A stretch of DNA of 64,000 bases from Saccharothrix sp. NRRL B-16314. GTDB lineage: Bacteria; Actinomycetota; Actinomycetes; Mycobacteriales; Pseudonocardiaceae. Below the pieces are notes generated by a model. That model saw only the letters and a list, made by a program, of their open reading frames with translations. It searched no databases and was not told the origin of the DNA. The position numbers and the translations under genes were made by a program. Shown here piece after piece: positions 53,932-63,930 of the stretch. Every line of letters begins with the position of its first letter. The first letter of the stretch is position 1. The DNA is taken from positions 36,779 through 100,778 of the forward strand of contig NZ_JNXC01000026.1 in assembly GCF_000716595.1 (NCBI RefSeq). The letters are read 5' to 3'.

Positions 53932-55614
53932 TCAGCCCTTGCTGGCCGAACCGAACCTCTCGTCGGTCAGCGGGCTGGGCACGACACCCTTGATCTCCGA
54001 CTTGAGCACCAGCGCCGGCGGCGAGTGCGACACCGGGACCGCGGGCAGGTACTCCTCCATGATCTTCTTGTTCAGCTCTTCGTACATGCCGCGGCGCTTG
54101 TCCTCGTCGGGCTCGGCGCTCGCCTTGCCCAGCTCGGCGGCCAGGGTCGCGCCCCACGGCGACGCGCCGGTGTTGAACCGGTTGTCGGCGCGGCCGAAGA
54201 ACGTGCCGATCCAGTTGTGCGCGGTGCCGTTGTCGCCGGTCCAGCCCAGCATGAACAGGTCCGGGATGCCCTGGTCGACGTCGGTCAGGTAGCCGCCGTT
54301 CCACGGCTTGCTGGAGATCTCCAGCTTGATGCCGGCCTTCTCCAGGTCACCGGCGATGGCGGCCTGGATGTCCTTCGGGCTCGGCATGTACGGCCGGGTG
54401 ACCTCGGTCGGCCAGAAGAACTTCAGCGTCAGGTCGGACGCGCCGGCCTCGGCGAGCAGCGCCTTGGCCTTCTCGGGGTCGTAGCCGACCGCCTTGACGT
54501 CCTTGTTGAAGCCGTCGACCGTGCTCGGCATGAACTGGGTCGCCACGGACGCGCCCTCGGGCAGCTGCGACTTGACCAGCTGCTCGCGGTTGATCGCGTG
54601 CATCAGCGCCTGCCGGACCCGGAGGTCCTGGAGCTTCGGGTTGTTCTTCTGGTTGATGCCCAGGTAGAGGACGTTGAACGCCGGGCGGACCGCGACGTTG
54701 AAGCCCTTCTCCTTCAGGCCGGGCCAGTCGGCCGCGTTCGGCAGGTCGTAGCCGTCGATGTCGCCGGCCTCCAGCGCCTGCTTGCGCGCCGTCTCGTCCG
54801 GGATGATCCGGAAGACGATCTTGTCGAGCTTCGCCTTGGTGCCGTGGTAGGCGTCGTTGCGGACCAGCTCGACGACGTTGTTCGCCTTGTCGAACTTGCC
54901 GAACTTGAACGGTCCGGTACCGGTCGGGTGCTCGTTGGCGTAAGCCGGGTAGGTGAAGCTGTCACCGGCGGCGACCACGTTGTCCGCGTCGTACTTCTTC
55001 AGCGCGTCCGGGCTGGAGATGGAGAACGACGTGAAGCCGAGGACGGACGGGAACTGCGACGTCGCCTCGTTCAGCTCGACGACCGCGGTCTTGGTGTCCT
55101 TGGCCGTGCACGACTTGTAGAGCGACGGCTTGTCGGGGGTGTCCGCGAAGCCGCCGAAGTTGTCCAGCCAGTACTGCGAAACGGCGTCGGACTGGCCGGC
55201 GCCCTTCTGGTTGTACCAGCGGTTGAAGTTGAAGCACACCGCTTCGGCGTTGAAGTCCGAGTCGTCGTGGAATTTCACATTCTCCTTGAGTGTGAACGTC
55301 CACGTCTTGCCGTCTTCGGAGGAGTCCCACTTCGTCGCCAGGGCGGGCTCCACCTCGGCGGTTCCGGGCTTGAAGCCGACCAGACCCTCGTACATCTGGC
55401 GGGAGACGCGGAAGGTCTCGCCGTCCGTGGCGTAGAACGGGTCGAACAGCTTGGGAGCACCAGCCGCACCGAAGGTGAGCGTGCCACCGACCTGGCCGGC
55501 CCCCGGGTCGTCCGTCCGCGCGGATTCAGCGCAGGCGGACAGTGCGAGCGCAGCGACGCCGGTCAGGCCGATCGCGGCCGTCCAACGGCGCCGGGCCGTT
55601 CGGGAATGAACCAT
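53932..55614 (-). CDS. dppA: Oligopeptide-binding lipoprotein (family 5 SBP)
   Basis: 560 residues. Signal peptide with twin basic start (SRTARRRW) and lipobox ALSACAES, so the mature protein is lipid-anchored at Cys30. The SBP_bac_5 fold follows: GGTLTFGAAGAPKLFDPFYATDG, DGKTWTFTLKENVKFHDDSDF, and the C-terminal GTFFGRADNRF. It captures peptides or metal chelates for the DppBCDF importer. ATG 55614 has AGGGGTG upstream. Confidence 0.93.
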   Translation of the reverse strand: MVHSRTARRRWTAAIGLTGVAALALSACAESARTDDPGAGQVGGTLTFGAAGAPKLFDPFYATDGETFRVSRQMYEGLVGFKPGTAEVEPALATKWDSSEDGKTWTFTLKENVKFHDDSDFNAEAVCFNFNRWYNQKGAGQSDAVSQYWLDNFGGFADTPDKPSLYKSCTAKDTKTAVVELNEATSQFPSVLGFTSFSISSPDALKKYDADNVVAAGDSFTYPAYANEHPTGTGPFKFGKFDKANNVVELVRNDAYHGTKAKLDKIVFRIIPDETARKQALEAGDIDGYDLPNAADWPGLKEKGFNVAVRPAFNVLYLGINQKNNPKLQDLRVRQALMHAINREQLVKSQLPEGASVATQFMPSTVDGFNKDVKAVGYDPEKAKALLAEAGASDLTLKFFWPTEVTRPYMPSPKDIQAAIAGDLEKAGIKLEISSKPWNGGYLTDVDQGIPDLFMLGWTGDNGTAHNWIGTFFGRADNRFNTGASPWGATLAAELGKASAEPDEDKRRGMYEELNKKIMEEYLPAVPVSHSPPALVLKSEIKGVVPSPLTDERFGSASKG

Positions 55615-55639
55615 CAAACACCCCTAGGGAAATCCGGGA

Positions 55640-55680
55640 TCTCACGGTGTGGTCACGGACCCTAACCGGTCACCACAACC
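55640..55680. promoter_or_regulatory. Inverted repeat upstream of the peptide-importer operon
   Basis: TGTGGTCAC and GTCACCACA with a ~12-bp spacer form near-perfect 9-bp arms (one mismatch) ahead of dppA. A second repeat ATGAG-CATT-CTCAT occurs at 55718-55731. Either could bind a regulator of the divergent genes. Confidence 0.4.
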
Positions 55681-55790
55681 CTTCCGACGTAACACAGGTC
55701 ACGATCCGGCCACGTGAATGAGCATTCTCATACGTCCGGCTCACCTTCGCTGACCCAACGTGACCACCGCCGATCGGGCAAACGCGCTCC

Positions 55791-55796
55791 TACGCT
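55791..55796 (+). promoter_or_regulatory. Probable -10 element of the AfsR-like gene
   Basis: TACGCT; transcription from ~55803 would exclude a start codon at 55760 and supports GTG 55844. Confidence 0.45.
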
Positions 55797-55843
55797 GTAC
55801 AACGGACAACAGAAACTGCACGTGCGCGGACGGGAGGTCGCCG

Positions 55844-58800
55844 GTGAGCCCTGTGGTCGAGTTCCGCGTCCTCGGCCCGCTGCAAGTGCTTGTCAACGGT
55901 GAACAGATCATGGTGCGAGCGGGCCGGCAGCGGTCGCTGCTCGTGTCCTTGCTCATGCGCGCCGGCGCCGGCGTGTCGGTCGACGAGCTGGCGGAGCACA
56001 TCTGGGGCGCCGAGCCGCCCGCTCGGACGCGCGGCACGCTGCAGACCTACGTGATGAGACTTCGGCAGGTGCTCGGGCCGGGCGTGTCGATCCGGACCGT
56101 GCCCGACGGCTACCTGATCGACGTGGACGAGCGCACGATCGACGTGATGCGGTTCGAGCAGCTGGTCGAGGAGGGCGAGCGGGAGCGGGCCGCGGGCCGG
56201 CTGGAGTCCGCGTCGGCGATCTTCACCGCGGCGCTGGCGCTGTGGCGGGGTCCGGCGATGGTGGACGTGCCGTCGGACGTGCTGCACCGCGACGAGGTGC
56301 CCCGGCTCGGTGAACGGCGGCTCCACGTGGAGGAGCGCCGCGTCGAGGTCGACCTGGAGCTGGGCCGGCACGCCGAGCTGATCCCCGAGCTGTCCCGCCT
56401 GACCAGCGAACACCCCCTGCGGGAACGGCTGTGGTCGCAGCTGATGATCGCGCTGTACCGGTCCGGGCGGCAGGCCGACGCGCTCGCCGCGTACCGGCGG
56501 GTCGGCGGGCTGCTGGCCGAGCAGCTGGGCATCGACCCGGGTGACGAGCTGCGGCGGGTGCACCAGCAGGTGCTCGGCGGCGCGCAGTCGCTCGACGCGG
56601 GTCAGGGCGCGGCGTCCGGCCGGCGGGACCGGGTGGTGCCGTCGCAGCTGCCCGCCGACATCGGTGACTTCGTCGGCCGCGAGCAGGCCGTCCAGCTGAT
56701 CGAGGCACTGCTGCGGACGGCCCAGGGCGTGCCGGTGGTGACGCTGGCCGGGCCGCCGGGCGTGGGCAAGACGGCGTTGGCGGTGCACGCGGCGCACAAG
56801 CTGCGGCACTACTTCCCGGACGGGCAGCTGTACGCGAACCTGCGCGGGTACGCGCAGGGGCCGCCGTTGAGCGCGGTGGACGTGCTGCCGCGGTTCCTGC
56901 GGGCGCAGGGCGTGCCGCCGGAGTCCGTGCCGCTGGACCAGGACGAGCAGGAGGCGATGTTCCGGTCGCGGCTGACCGACCAGCACGTGCTGCTGGTGCT
57001 GGACAACGCGGCCAACGCCGAGCAGATCCGGCCGCTGCTGCCCGGCTCGCCGGGGTGCGCCGTGCTGGTGACCAGCCGGGACACGCTGCGCGGGCTGGCC
57101 GTGAGCCACGCCGCGTCGAACGTGCGGCTGGACGTGCTGGACCGGTCCGAGACGCGGGCGCTGCTGGCCGGGATGCTCGGCGACGACGTGGTGGCGGCGC
57201 AGTCGGAGGCGGCCGACGAGCTGGCCGAGCTGTGCGCGCACCTGCCGCTGGCGCTGCGGATCGCGGCGGCGAACCTGCTGTCCCGGCCGGAGATCACCAT
57301 CGCGTCGTACGTGGACGAGCTGCGGGCGGGCAACCGGCTGGCCGCGTTGGCCGTGGAGGGTGACGAGCGCGCCGCGGTGCACGCGGCGTTCGACCTGTCG
57401 TACACGGCGTTGAAGCCGGAACTGGCGACGTTGTTCCGGCTGCTGTCGCTGGCGCCGGGCGACATCACGCCGGACGTCGCGGCGGCGTTGGGCGGCCTGA
57501 CCACGCAGGACGCGCGGCGCCGGCTCGACCGGCTGGCCACGGCGAACCTGGTGGACAACCACGCGCCCGGCCGCTACCAGTTCCACGACCTGCTGCGGGA
57601 CTACGCGGCCGAACGGCGGCAGTTCGAGGACGACCCGGCGGAGAGCGCCCAGGCCGCGCGGCGGCTGCTGGACTGGTCCATCCGGTCGGTGGACAACGCC
57701 ACGGACGCGTTCAAGAGCACCCTGCTGAGGCTGCCGCGCACGGACGTCGTGCCGGGTGTGACGCCGCGCCTGTTCTCCACGTCGGCGGAGGCGCTGGCCT
57801 GGCTGGACGCCGAGCGGGGCAACCTGGTGGGGCTCGTCGTGCACGCCGCCGACCGCCGGCCCGACCGGGACGTGTGGCAGCTGGCCGACGCTTTGCGGCG
57901 GTACTTCTACACGATCGGGTTGCCGGTGGAGTGGCTGGCGACGGCGAAGGCCGGGCTCGCGGTGGCGCAGGACGCCCAGGACGCGGTCGGCGAGGTGGCG
58001 ATGCTGTCGTCGCTGGGCACGCTGTACTGGGCGATCGGGCAGCACCGGGTGGCCGTCGACTACTTCCGCCGGGCCATCCCGATCCAGCAGCGCACCGGCG
58101 CCGCGCCCGCGGTCGAGGCGGCCGTGCTGGCGAACCTCGGCGCGGTGTACATCGACGTCGGCGAGTTGGAGCAGGCGGCGGACCACCTGGAACGCGCCCT
58201 GGTGATCACCCGGTCGATCGGGGCGCTCCAGCAGGAGGGCATCGCCCAGCTCAACCTCGGCGGCGTGTACATGCAGCTGGGGCAGCTGGACCGGGCGGTG
58301 TCGTCGTTCGAGGGCGCGCTGGACGTCGGCAACCGGCTCGGCGCGTGGATGACGCAGGCCGACAGCCACCGGGCGCTGGCCGAGGCGCACCTGTTCCTGG
58401 GGCAGCCCGAGCGGGCCGCGCAGCTCTACGAGCGGTGCGGCGAGCTGTACGAACGGGCCGGCGCGCGGCGGTTCGCCCACTTCTCGCACGAGGGCCTGGC
58501 GCTGGCGTACGTGATGCGCGGCAAGTGGGCCGACGCCGCGCGGGAAGCCGGGCGGGCGGTGGCGATCGCGGAGGAGCTGGGCAACCTGAAGGGGTTGTGC
58601 GACGCGAAGAACGCGCTGGGTGAGGCGCTGTGCGGGTTGGGACGGCTGGACGAGGCGGTGGAGCGGACCACCAAGGCGTTGCGGATCGCGGAGGAGACCG
58701 GCTACCCGTTGGGGATCTGCGCGGCGCGGCGGAGCCTGGCGCTGACGCACCGGGCGGCAGGGCGGCTGGACGAGGCGCGGTACTCGGCCACCCAGGCGCT

Positions 58801-59101
58801 GGACAGCGCGGTGCGCTACCGGCTGCGGATCGCCGAGGTGGACGTGATGACGGTGCTCGGGCGGATCAGGCTCGACCAGGGCGACGTGTCCCAGGCCCTC
58901 GACCTCGCGCTGCGGTGCCTCGAGCTGAGCCGGGCCACCGGGCAGCGGTTCGTGCAGGCGAGGGCCGCCCACCTGGCGGGTGACGCCCTGGCGGTGTCCG
59001 GGAGCCACGTCGAGGCGGGCACGCACTGGCGGACGGCGCTGGAGTGGTACACCGCCGTCGGGTCACCGGAGGCGGACGTTGTGCGGGCGGCGCTCGGCTG
59101 A
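55844..59101 (+). CDS. AfsR/SARP-type regulator with NB-ARC and TPR domains
   Basis: 1085 residues: an OmpR-like SARP DNA-binding domain (~1-95), bacterial transcriptional activator domain (~100-250), an NB-ARC ATPase with P-loop LAGPPGVGKTALA (~300) and LLVLDNAANAEQIRPLLPG, then a helical linker and about six TPRs (~700-1060). This is the AfsR layout, a global or pathway-specific activator of secondary metabolism. GTG 55844 is preceded by GGGAGG. Alone on its strand here, divergent from the peptide-uptake operon. No kinase gene (afsK) is visible. Confidence 0.93.
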   Translation: MSPVVEFRVLGPLQVLVNGEQIMVRAGRQRSLLVSLLMRAGAGVSVDELAEHIWGAEPPARTRGTLQTYVMRLRQVLGPGVSIRTVPDGYLIDVDERTIDVMRFEQLVEEGERERAAGRLESASAIFTAALALWRGPAMVDVPSDVLHRDEVPRLGERRLHVEERRVEVDLELGRHAELIPELSRLTSEHPLRERLWSQLMIALYRSGRQADALAAYRRVGGLLAEQLGIDPGDELRRVHQQVLGGAQSLDAGQGAASGRRDRVVPSQLPADIGDFVGREQAVQLIEALLRTAQGVPVVTLAGPPGVGKTALAVHAAHKLRHYFPDGQLYANLRGYAQGPPLSAVDVLPRFLRAQGVPPESVPLDQDEQEAMFRSRLTDQHVLLVLDNAANAEQIRPLLPGSPGCAVLVTSRDTLRGLAVSHAASNVRLDVLDRSETRALLAGMLGDDVVAAQSEAADELAELCAHLPLALRIAAANLLSRPEITIASYVDELRAGNRLAALAVEGDERAAVHAAFDLSYTALKPELATLFRLLSLAPGDITPDVAAALGGLTTQDARRRLDRLATANLVDNHAPGRYQFHDLLRDYAAERRQFEDDPAESAQAARRLLDWSIRSVDNATDAFKSTLLRLPRTDVVPGVTPRLFSTSAEALAWLDAERGNLVGLVVHAADRRPDRDVWQLADALRRYFYTIGLPVEWLATAKAGLAVAQDAQDAVGEVAMLSSLGTLYWAIGQHRVAVDYFRRAIPIQQRTGAAPAVEAAVLANLGAVYIDVGELEQAADHLERALVITRSIGALQQEGIAQLNLGGVYMQLGQLDRAVSSFEGALDVGNRLGAWMTQADSHRALAEAHLFLGQPERAAQLYERCGELYERAGARRFAHFSHEGLALAYVMRGKWADAAREAGRAVAIAEELGNLKGLCDAKNALGEALCGLGRLDEAVERTTKALRIAEETGYPLGICAARRSLALTHRAAGRLDEARYSATQALDSAVRYRLRIAEVDVMTVLGRIRLDQGDVSQALDLALRCLELSRATGQRFVQARAAHLAGDALAVSGSHVEAGTHWRTALEWYTAVGSPEADVVRAALG

Positions 59102-59115
59102 CTCGGGAAACTCGG

Positions 59116-59401
59116 GTGGCCGAGCCTGCCTTGGCGGCCGAGCCGACACAGCCGCCCGAGCCGACCCGCGTGATCGGGCCTGCACAGGCGATCGCGCCTG
59201 CACAGGCGGTCGCGCCTGCACAGGTGACCGAGTCGGCCCAGCGCTCGAACCGACCACGTGATCGGGCCGACTCGGGTGGCCGAGCCTGCCTTGGCGGTCG
59301 CGCCGGCACAGGTGACCGAGCCGACCCACGTGATCGGGCCGACCCACGTGATCGGGCCGACCCACGTGATCGGGCCGACCCACGTGATCGGGCCGGCTCA
59401 G
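59116..59401. repeat. Array of 18-bp tandem repeats
   Basis: Sixteen units, all 18 bp except one of 16 bp at 59242-59257. Ideal unit GTGATCGGGCCGACCCAC, with three identical copies at 59330-59383 and variants such as GTGGCCGAGCCTGCCTTG. The period is a multiple of three, and one frame gives hexapeptides (VAEPAL, VIGPTH) until the 16-bp unit shifts it. It fills the convergent gap between the AfsR-like and kinase genes; the kinase stop lies in the last unit. Confidence 0.92.
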
Positions 59402-59883
59402 GTGATCGTGACGATCCGGTCGGCGCGGGCCTTCGTGCCGTCCACCGCGAACCAGCCGCGTTCGAACGCCTGCCAGCGCCTGAGGTGCTCCCGGCTCGCT
59501 TCACCGTCCCGCGCGACGGCGCGGCGCAAGCGTTCCTCCGGGTCCGGCAGCTCCACCCAGATCGCCTCGTCCAGGCGTGGTGCGATCGAACGGCGGGCCG
59601 CCGAGACGCCCTCGACGACCAGCACCTCCGACACCGGCACGGTCACGTGCTCGCCCAACTTCGGCAGGCCGCCGGTCCAGTCCAACCGCCGGTAGCGGGC
59701 CTCCCGGCGGCACCACAGCGGTTCGAGGACTTCACCGAGCAGGCGCGGCCACCACGCCACCGGGTCGGTCCACGTGGCGAAGTGGTCCGTCGGCACGAGG
59801 GCCGCGCCCAGCTCCTCGGCGAGGCGCGCCGCGTAGGTCGACTTGCCCGAACCCGACGGCCCGTCGACCGCGATCAGCCTCAC
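59398..59883 (-). CDS. Uridine-kinase-like P-loop kinase
   Basis: 161 residues. [14 protein letters not shown] (~8-21) is the P-loop; PTDHFATW and [11 protein letters not shown] match the uridine/phosphoribulokinase-like fold; [14 protein letters not shown] is the lid. Shorter than Udk (about 210 residues), so the substrate may differ. GTG 59883 overlaps the recR stop. Its stop codon is embedded in the 18-bp array, which may have grown from this end. Confidence 0.85.
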   Translation of the reverse strand: MRLIAVDGPSGSGKSTYAARLAEELGAALVPTDHFATWTDPVAWWPRLLGEVLEPLWCRREARYRRLDWTGGLPKLGEHVTVPVSEVLVVEGVSAARRSIAPRLDEAIWVELPDPEERLRRAVARDGEASREHLRRWQAFERGWFAVDGTKARADRIVTIT

Positions 59884-60473
59884 ATGCTGCGCCGGCCGGA
59901 CAACGCCCGGCCGAGGGTCAGCTCGTCGGCGAACTCCAGGTCGCCGCCCATCGGCAGGCCCGACGCGAGCCTGGTGACGGTGAGGCCCGGGAAGTCCCGC
60001 AGCATCCGCACCAGGTACGTCGCGGTCGCCTCGCCCTCGGTGTTCGGGTCCGTGGCGATGATGATCTCGTTGACGTCCGTGCCGATCCGGGTCAGCAGCT
60101 GCCTGATCCGCAGCTGGTCCGGCCCGACACCGGACAACGGGTCGAGCGCGCCGCCCAGGACGTGGTAGCGGCCCTTGAACTCCCGGGTCCGCTCCACCGC
60201 GAGCACGTCCTTCGGCTCCTCCACCACGCAGATCAGGGTCAGGTCACGGCGCGGGTCGCGACAGATGCGGCAGGTCGCCTCGGCCGAGACGTTGCCGCAC
60301 ACGTCGCAGAACACCACGCCGTCCTTCACCTTCTGCAACGCGTCCTGGAGCCGGCCGATGTCGGCCGGCTCCGCAGCGAGCAGGTGGAAGGCGATGCGCT
60401 GCGCGCTCTTCGGACCGACGCCCGGCAACCGGCCGAGTTCGTCGATCAAGTCCTGGACTGGCCCTTCGTACAT
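59880..60473 (-). CDS. recR: Recombination mediator RecR
   Basis: 197 residues. Helix-hairpin-helix [20 protein letters not shown], four-Cys zinc finger [16 protein letters not shown], and a Toprim domain with [10 protein letters not shown] and [15 protein letters not shown]. It loads RecA at gaps with RecF/RecO. Coupled with ybaB upstream by one base. Confidence 0.97.
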   Translation of the reverse strand: MYEGPVQDLIDELGRLPGVGPKSAQRIAFHLLAAEPADIGRLQDALQKVKDGVVFCDVCGNVSAEATCRICRDPRRDLTLICVVEEPKDVLAVERTREFKGRYHVLGGALDPLSGVGPDQLRIRQLLTRIGTDVNEIIIATDPNTEGEATATYLVRMLRDFPGLTVTRLASGLPMGGDLEFADELTLGRALSGRRSM

Positions 60474-60820
60474 CAGCCGAACAGCTTCCCGAGACCACCG
60501 AGGTCGTCCATCCCGCCCATGCCGCCGGCCAGCGGGCCCATCTTCTCGGCGGCCAGCTCCTGGGCGGCGCGGTTCGCGTCGCGCACGGCCGCGACGATGA
60601 GGTCGGACAGCGTCTCGACGTCGTCCGGGTCGACCGCCTTCGGGTCGATGTCGAGGCTCTTGAGCTCGCCGCCACCGGTCACCACGGCGGTGACCAGCCC
60701 GCCACCGGCGGTGCCGGTGACCTCGGCCTCGGCCAGCTCCTGCTGCGCAGTGGCCAGCTGCTGCTGCATCTTCTGCGCCTGCTGGAGGATTTGCTGCATG
60801 TTGGGCCCACCGGGTTGCAC
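60473..60820 (-). CDS. YbaB/EbfC nucleoid-associated protein
   Basis: 115 residues: helical start [22 protein letters not shown], then [49 protein letters not shown] 60820 (VQPGGPN) matches the start of the mycobacterial homologue Rv3716c. Forms the widespread dnaX-ybaB-recR cluster; binds DNA as a dimer. Confidence 0.95.
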   Translation of the reverse strand: MQPGGPNMQQILQQAQKMQQQLATAQQELAEAEVTGTAGGGLVTAVVTGGGELKSLDIDPKAVDPDDVETLSDLIVAAVRDANRAAQELAAEKMGPLAGGMGGMDDLGGLGKLFG

Positions 60821-60885
60821 CGCGGGTTCCTCTCTTCGGGGTATGCCGCCGTTCGCCAGCGTAGTCGCGACCGCGGTCGGATCGA

Positions 60886-63117
60886 TCAGCCCTTCAACGG
60901 GCGGGCACCCAGCTCCTCGGCCAGCAGCTTGAGCACCACGGCCTCCGGGTCGAGCCGCTGGCCGTCGTCCTCACCGGGGCGGGCGGCCTCGGCCAGCATC
61001 TCCTCCTCGTCCACCGGCTCCGGCGGGAGGGGGTCGTCGGGCTCGGGCGGCTCGGGCGGCGGCGGCACGTCGTCCACCGGGTTCGACCGGCCTGACGGCG
61101 CCTGGCGGGACGGCTCCGACTGCCGGGCCTGTGCCTGCGACTGCGCGTTCTGGCTCGGCCTGGTCGGTGCCGGTCGCTGCGGCTTCTGCGCCGCCTGGCG
61201 CGCGGGGGCGGCGCTCGCGTCGCCGTGGACGCACCGCACCTGCCACGTGCCGCCGAGGACCTGCGAGAACGCCGCCGCGATGGCATCGGCGTTGCGCGCC
61301 TCGGCGAGCCGGCGGGCCAGCGGCGCGGAGGTGTGGGCGAGGGTGACCGTGTTGCCGTCGACGTCGGCGACGGTGGCGTTGGTGAGCATCGCCTCGGTGC
61401 TCCGGCTGCTGCCGCGGACCACGCCCAGCAGCTCCGACCAGCGCCGCCGCACCTCGGCCGCGTCGACACCGCCCGCGGACGGCGCCGAGGGCACCACCGG
61501 GGGCGCGGACGCCGCCGGCACTTCGGCGGCGGGCACGGCGGGTTCCGCCCGTGGCTCGACCGGCGCGGAGACCGACCGGTCCGCAGCGGCCGGGTGAGGC
61601 GTCGGGGCCGACCGGTCTGCCACGTCGTGCTGGGGCGTCGGGGCCGACCGGTCTGCCGCGTCGTGTTGAGGCGCCGGAACCGACCGGTCCGCGGCGGCAG
61701 GGTGAGCCGTGGGGACCGACCGGTCCACCGCGGCGGGCTGAGGCGTGGACACGGATCGCAGCACCGGCGGCGGGGGCGGCGGACCGACCGGTGCCGCGGG
61801 CCGCTCGGGGGACGCCGCAGGCCGTTCCACGGGCGCCGGACCGCTGCTCGCGGCAGGCGGGACGTCGGCGTTCGGCGCGGGGCGCTGCGAGGGCCGCTGG
61901 AACCTGGTCTCGACCGGGCCGCCGCCCGACGTGTCGCCCGCCACCGCGCCCCCGGCCGGCGGACCGTGGCGTTCCAGCTGCTCGACGCGCTGCAACAGGC
62001 CGGACTCGACATCGCCGACCGACGGCAGGAGCATCCGCGAGGACACGAGTTCGAGGAGCAGCCGGGGTGCGGTCGAGCCGCGCATCTCCGTCAACCCCTG
62101 GTGCAGGATTTCCGCCCACCGGGTGACGGTGCCCGGCCTGGTCGCCTCGCGCTGGGCCGCCATCTTGGCCAGCTCGTCGTCCGGCGCGGACACCAGCCCG
62201 CGCTCGGCCGCGTCCGGCACGGCGTGCAGCAGCACCAGGTCGCGCAGCCGGTCGAGCAGGTCGGAGGCGAACCGGCGCGGGTCGTGCCCGGCCTCGACCA
62301 GCCGGTCGATGGTGCCGAACACGGCCGAGCCGTCACCCGCCGCCAGGCCGTCCACCACGTCGTTGATCAGCGCCACGTCCGTCACGCCGAGCAGCGCGAT
62401 CGCCCGGTCGTACCGGACGCCTTCCGGGCCCGCGCCGGACAGCAGCTGGTCCATCACCGACTGGGTGTCCCGCGCCGACCCACCGCCCGCGCGGATGACC
62501 AGCGGGAACACCGACGGGTCGACCGTCACGCCCTCGTCCGCGCAGTTGCGCTCCAGCAGCGCCCGCATCGCGCTCGGCGGGATCAGCCGGAACGGGTAGT
62601 GGTGCGTGCGCGAGCGGATGGTGGGCAGCACCTTGTCCGGCTCGGTGGTGGCGAAGATGAAGATCAGGTGCTCGGGCGGCTCTTCCACGATCTTCAGCAG
62701 GGCGTTGAAGCCCTGCGTGGTGACCATGTGCGCCTCGTCGATGATGAACACCCGGTAGCGCGCCTCGGCGGGCGAGTAGAACGCCTTGTCCCGCAGCTCG
62801 CGGGCGTCGTCCACACCGCCGTGGCTGGCCGCGTCGAGCTCGACCACGTCCACGCTGCCGGGGCCGTTGGGCGCCAGGCCGACGCACGAGTTGCACTCGC
62901 CGCACGGGTCGGGAGTCGGGCCCTTCGCGCAGTTCAGCGAGCGCGCGAGGATGCGGGCGCTGGACGTCTTGCCGCAGCCGCGCGGCCCGGAGAACAGGTA
63001 GGCGTGGTTGATCCGACCGGCGCCCAAGGCGGTGCGCAGCGGATCGGTGACGTGCTCCTGGCCGACCACCTCGCCGAAGGTGGCCGGACGGTACTTGCGA
63101 TAGAGGGCGAGCGCCAC
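60886..63117 (-). CDS. dnaX: DNA polymerase III gamma/tau subunit
   Basis: 743 residues. AAA+ clamp-loader core: [21 protein letters not shown]-loop [14 protein letters not shown] (~43), zinc site [23 protein letters not shown] and sensor [16 protein letters not shown]. Then a long Pro/Ala-rich linker (~400-540) with 15-residue ADRS repeats and a C-terminal tau domain. GTG 63117 gives the canonical start. No slippery heptamer was seen for a gamma frameshift. Directly downstream of the 4.5S RNA gene, as in mycobacteria. Confidence 0.96.
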   Translation of the reverse strand: MALALYRKYRPATFGEVVGQEHVTDPLRTALGAGRINHAYLFSGPRGCGKTSSARILARSLNCAKGPTPDPCGECNSCVGLAPNGPGSVDVVELDAASHGGVDDARELRDKAFYSPAEARYRVFIIDEAHMVTTQGFNALLKIVEEPPEHLIFIFATTEPDKVLPTIRSRTHHYPFRLIPPSAMRALLERNCADEGVTVDPSVFPLVIRAGGGSARDTQSVMDQLLSGAGPEGVRYDRAIALLGVTDVALINDVVDGLAAGDGSAVFGTIDRLVEAGHDPRRFASDLLDRLRDLVLLHAVPDAAERGLVSAPDDELAKMAAQREATRPGTVTRWAEILHQGLTEMRGSTAPRLLLELVSSRMLLPSVGDVESGLLQRVEQLERHGPPAGGAVAGDTSGGGPVETRFQRPSQRPAPNADVPPAASSGPAPVERPAASPERPAAPVGPPPPPPVLRSVSTPQPAAVDRSVPTAHPAAADRSVPAPQHDAADRSAPTPQHDVADRSAPTPHPAAADRSVSAPVEPRAEPAVPAAEVPAASAPPVVPSAPSAGGVDAAEVRRRWSELLGVVRGSSRSTEAMLTNATVADVDGNTVTLAHTSAPLARRLAEARNADAIAAAFSQVLGGTWQVRCVHGDASAAPARQAAQKPQRPAPTRPSQNAQSQAQARQSEPSRQAPSGRSNPVDDVPPPPEPPEPDDPLPPEPVDEEEMLAEAARPGEDDGQRLDPEAVVLKLLAEELGARPLKG
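61575..61740 (-). repeat. 45-bp-period coding repeats in the dnaX linker
   Basis: Imperfect repeats encoding (A)ADRSxPTPQHD / HPAAADRS units, about four copies; in-frame, length likely variable between strains. Confidence 0.75.
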
Positions 63118-63149
63118 GTCGGGGACCTTACCGGGAGGGTCCGACAAAG

Positions 63150-63240
63150 AAAGGGGACCCCGTGCACCCACCAGAGCCCGCTTATCCTTGCTGCCTTCCG
63201 GCCCTGGGGAGGTTCGCGAGATGTGTGCCGCACGAGGTCC
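63150..63240 (-). ncRNA. ffs: Signal recognition particle 4.5S RNA
   Basis: Minus strand holds the conserved SRP apical loop CCAGGGCCGGAAGGCAGCA and GGATAAGCGGG. Terminal pairing GGACCTCGTGC with GCACGGGGTCC closes the hairpin, followed by CCTTTCTTTG (terminator). A TACACT hexamer (63247-63252) six bases before 63240 is the -10 element. Size about 90 nt. Binds Ffh for membrane targeting. Confidence 0.94.
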
Positions 63241-63342
63241 GGTTCAAGTGTAGCCGGTCGCCCTTCCGGCCCTGTCCACCCCCACACCCCGCACGGGAAA
63301 CTTTCACCGGTTAGTGGCACTACCCGGTGAAGGAGGAACCAG

Positions 63343-63639
63343 ATGAGGGCTCTCGTCCTCGCGTGCACCGCCCTGCTGCTCGGAGCCACCACCGCGGCGG
63401 CCGAACCGGTCCCGCCCCGGCACGCCATCGTGGTCTGCCAGACGGCGAGCTTCTACGGCAACTACAACCACTCGGTCGGCCCGGTCGAGTTCAAGCGGAC
63501 CCTGGTGTACGGCAACAAGATCGGCCACACACCCGGCGCCCACCCCGTCTACAACGGCTGGGCGGCGAGCATGGACTACGGCCCGAACGACTGGGGTTAC
63601 CTCCGGCTCGAGTGCATCGGGGGCTACGACTCGTGGTGA
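63343..63639 (+). CDS. Small secreted protein
   Basis: 98 residues: a classic signal peptide (MRALVLACTALLLGATTAAAEP, cut after Ala-Ala-Ala) and a mature ~78-residue domain with two cysteines (VVCQTASFY, LRLECIGGY), rich in Tyr, Gly and Asn. The second half repeats aromatic turns (DYGPNDWGYL). ATG 63343 has GAAGGAGGA upstream. Its stop overlaps the next secreted gene. Function unknown. Confidence 0.8.
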   Translation: MRALVLACTALLLGATTAAAEPVPPRHAIVVCQTASFYGNYNHSVGPVEFKRTLVYGNKIGHTPGAHPVYNGWAASMDYGPNDWGYLRLECIGGYDSW

Positions 63640-63908
63640 GAGCAGCAGCGGCACTGGCCGCCGCGGTCGCCCTCGTGGCCACCGCGACCCCCGCGCACGC
63701 CGCCAACGGCACCATCGGCCAACGCGAGACCGTGTGCGCCGACGACCTCTACGTCCGCACCGCCCCCAACGACGGCCCGTGGATGGGCACCCTCTACCGC
63801 GGCCAGACGTTCCTGGTGAAGGGCCCGAAGTCCGGCAGCTACATCTACGGCTTCGCCTACGGGCACATCAACGCGAACGGCTGGGTGGCCGACGGCTGGT
63901 TCTGCTAG
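63636..63908 (+). CDS. Small secreted SH3-like protein
   Basis: 90 residues: signal peptide (VRAAAALAAAVALVATATPAHA) then a bacterial SH3-like fold (VCADDLYVRTAPNDGPWMGTLYRGQTFLVKG, YGHINANGWVADGWFC), with Cys near both ends for a disulfide. GTG 63636 overlaps the upstream stop (GTGA), so the two secreted proteins are made together, possibly as partners that bind the cell wall. Confidence 0.8.
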   Translation: MRAAAALAAAVALVATATPAHAANGTIGQRETVCADDLYVRTAPNDGPWMGTLYRGQTFLVKGPKSGSYIYGFAYGHINANGWVADGWFC

Positions 63909-63930
63909 ATGAGTAAGTCCAAGGGCTCGT

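Noticed and set aside
59116..59401. CRISPR array or C-terminal coding extension of the AfsR-like gene
   Set aside because: No spacers; and the repeat frame differs from the AfsR frame, which ends in TGA at 59099-59101.
60886..63117. Programmed frameshift giving a gamma subunit of dnaX
   Set aside because: No A-rich slippery heptamer followed by a stem was seen in the expected region.
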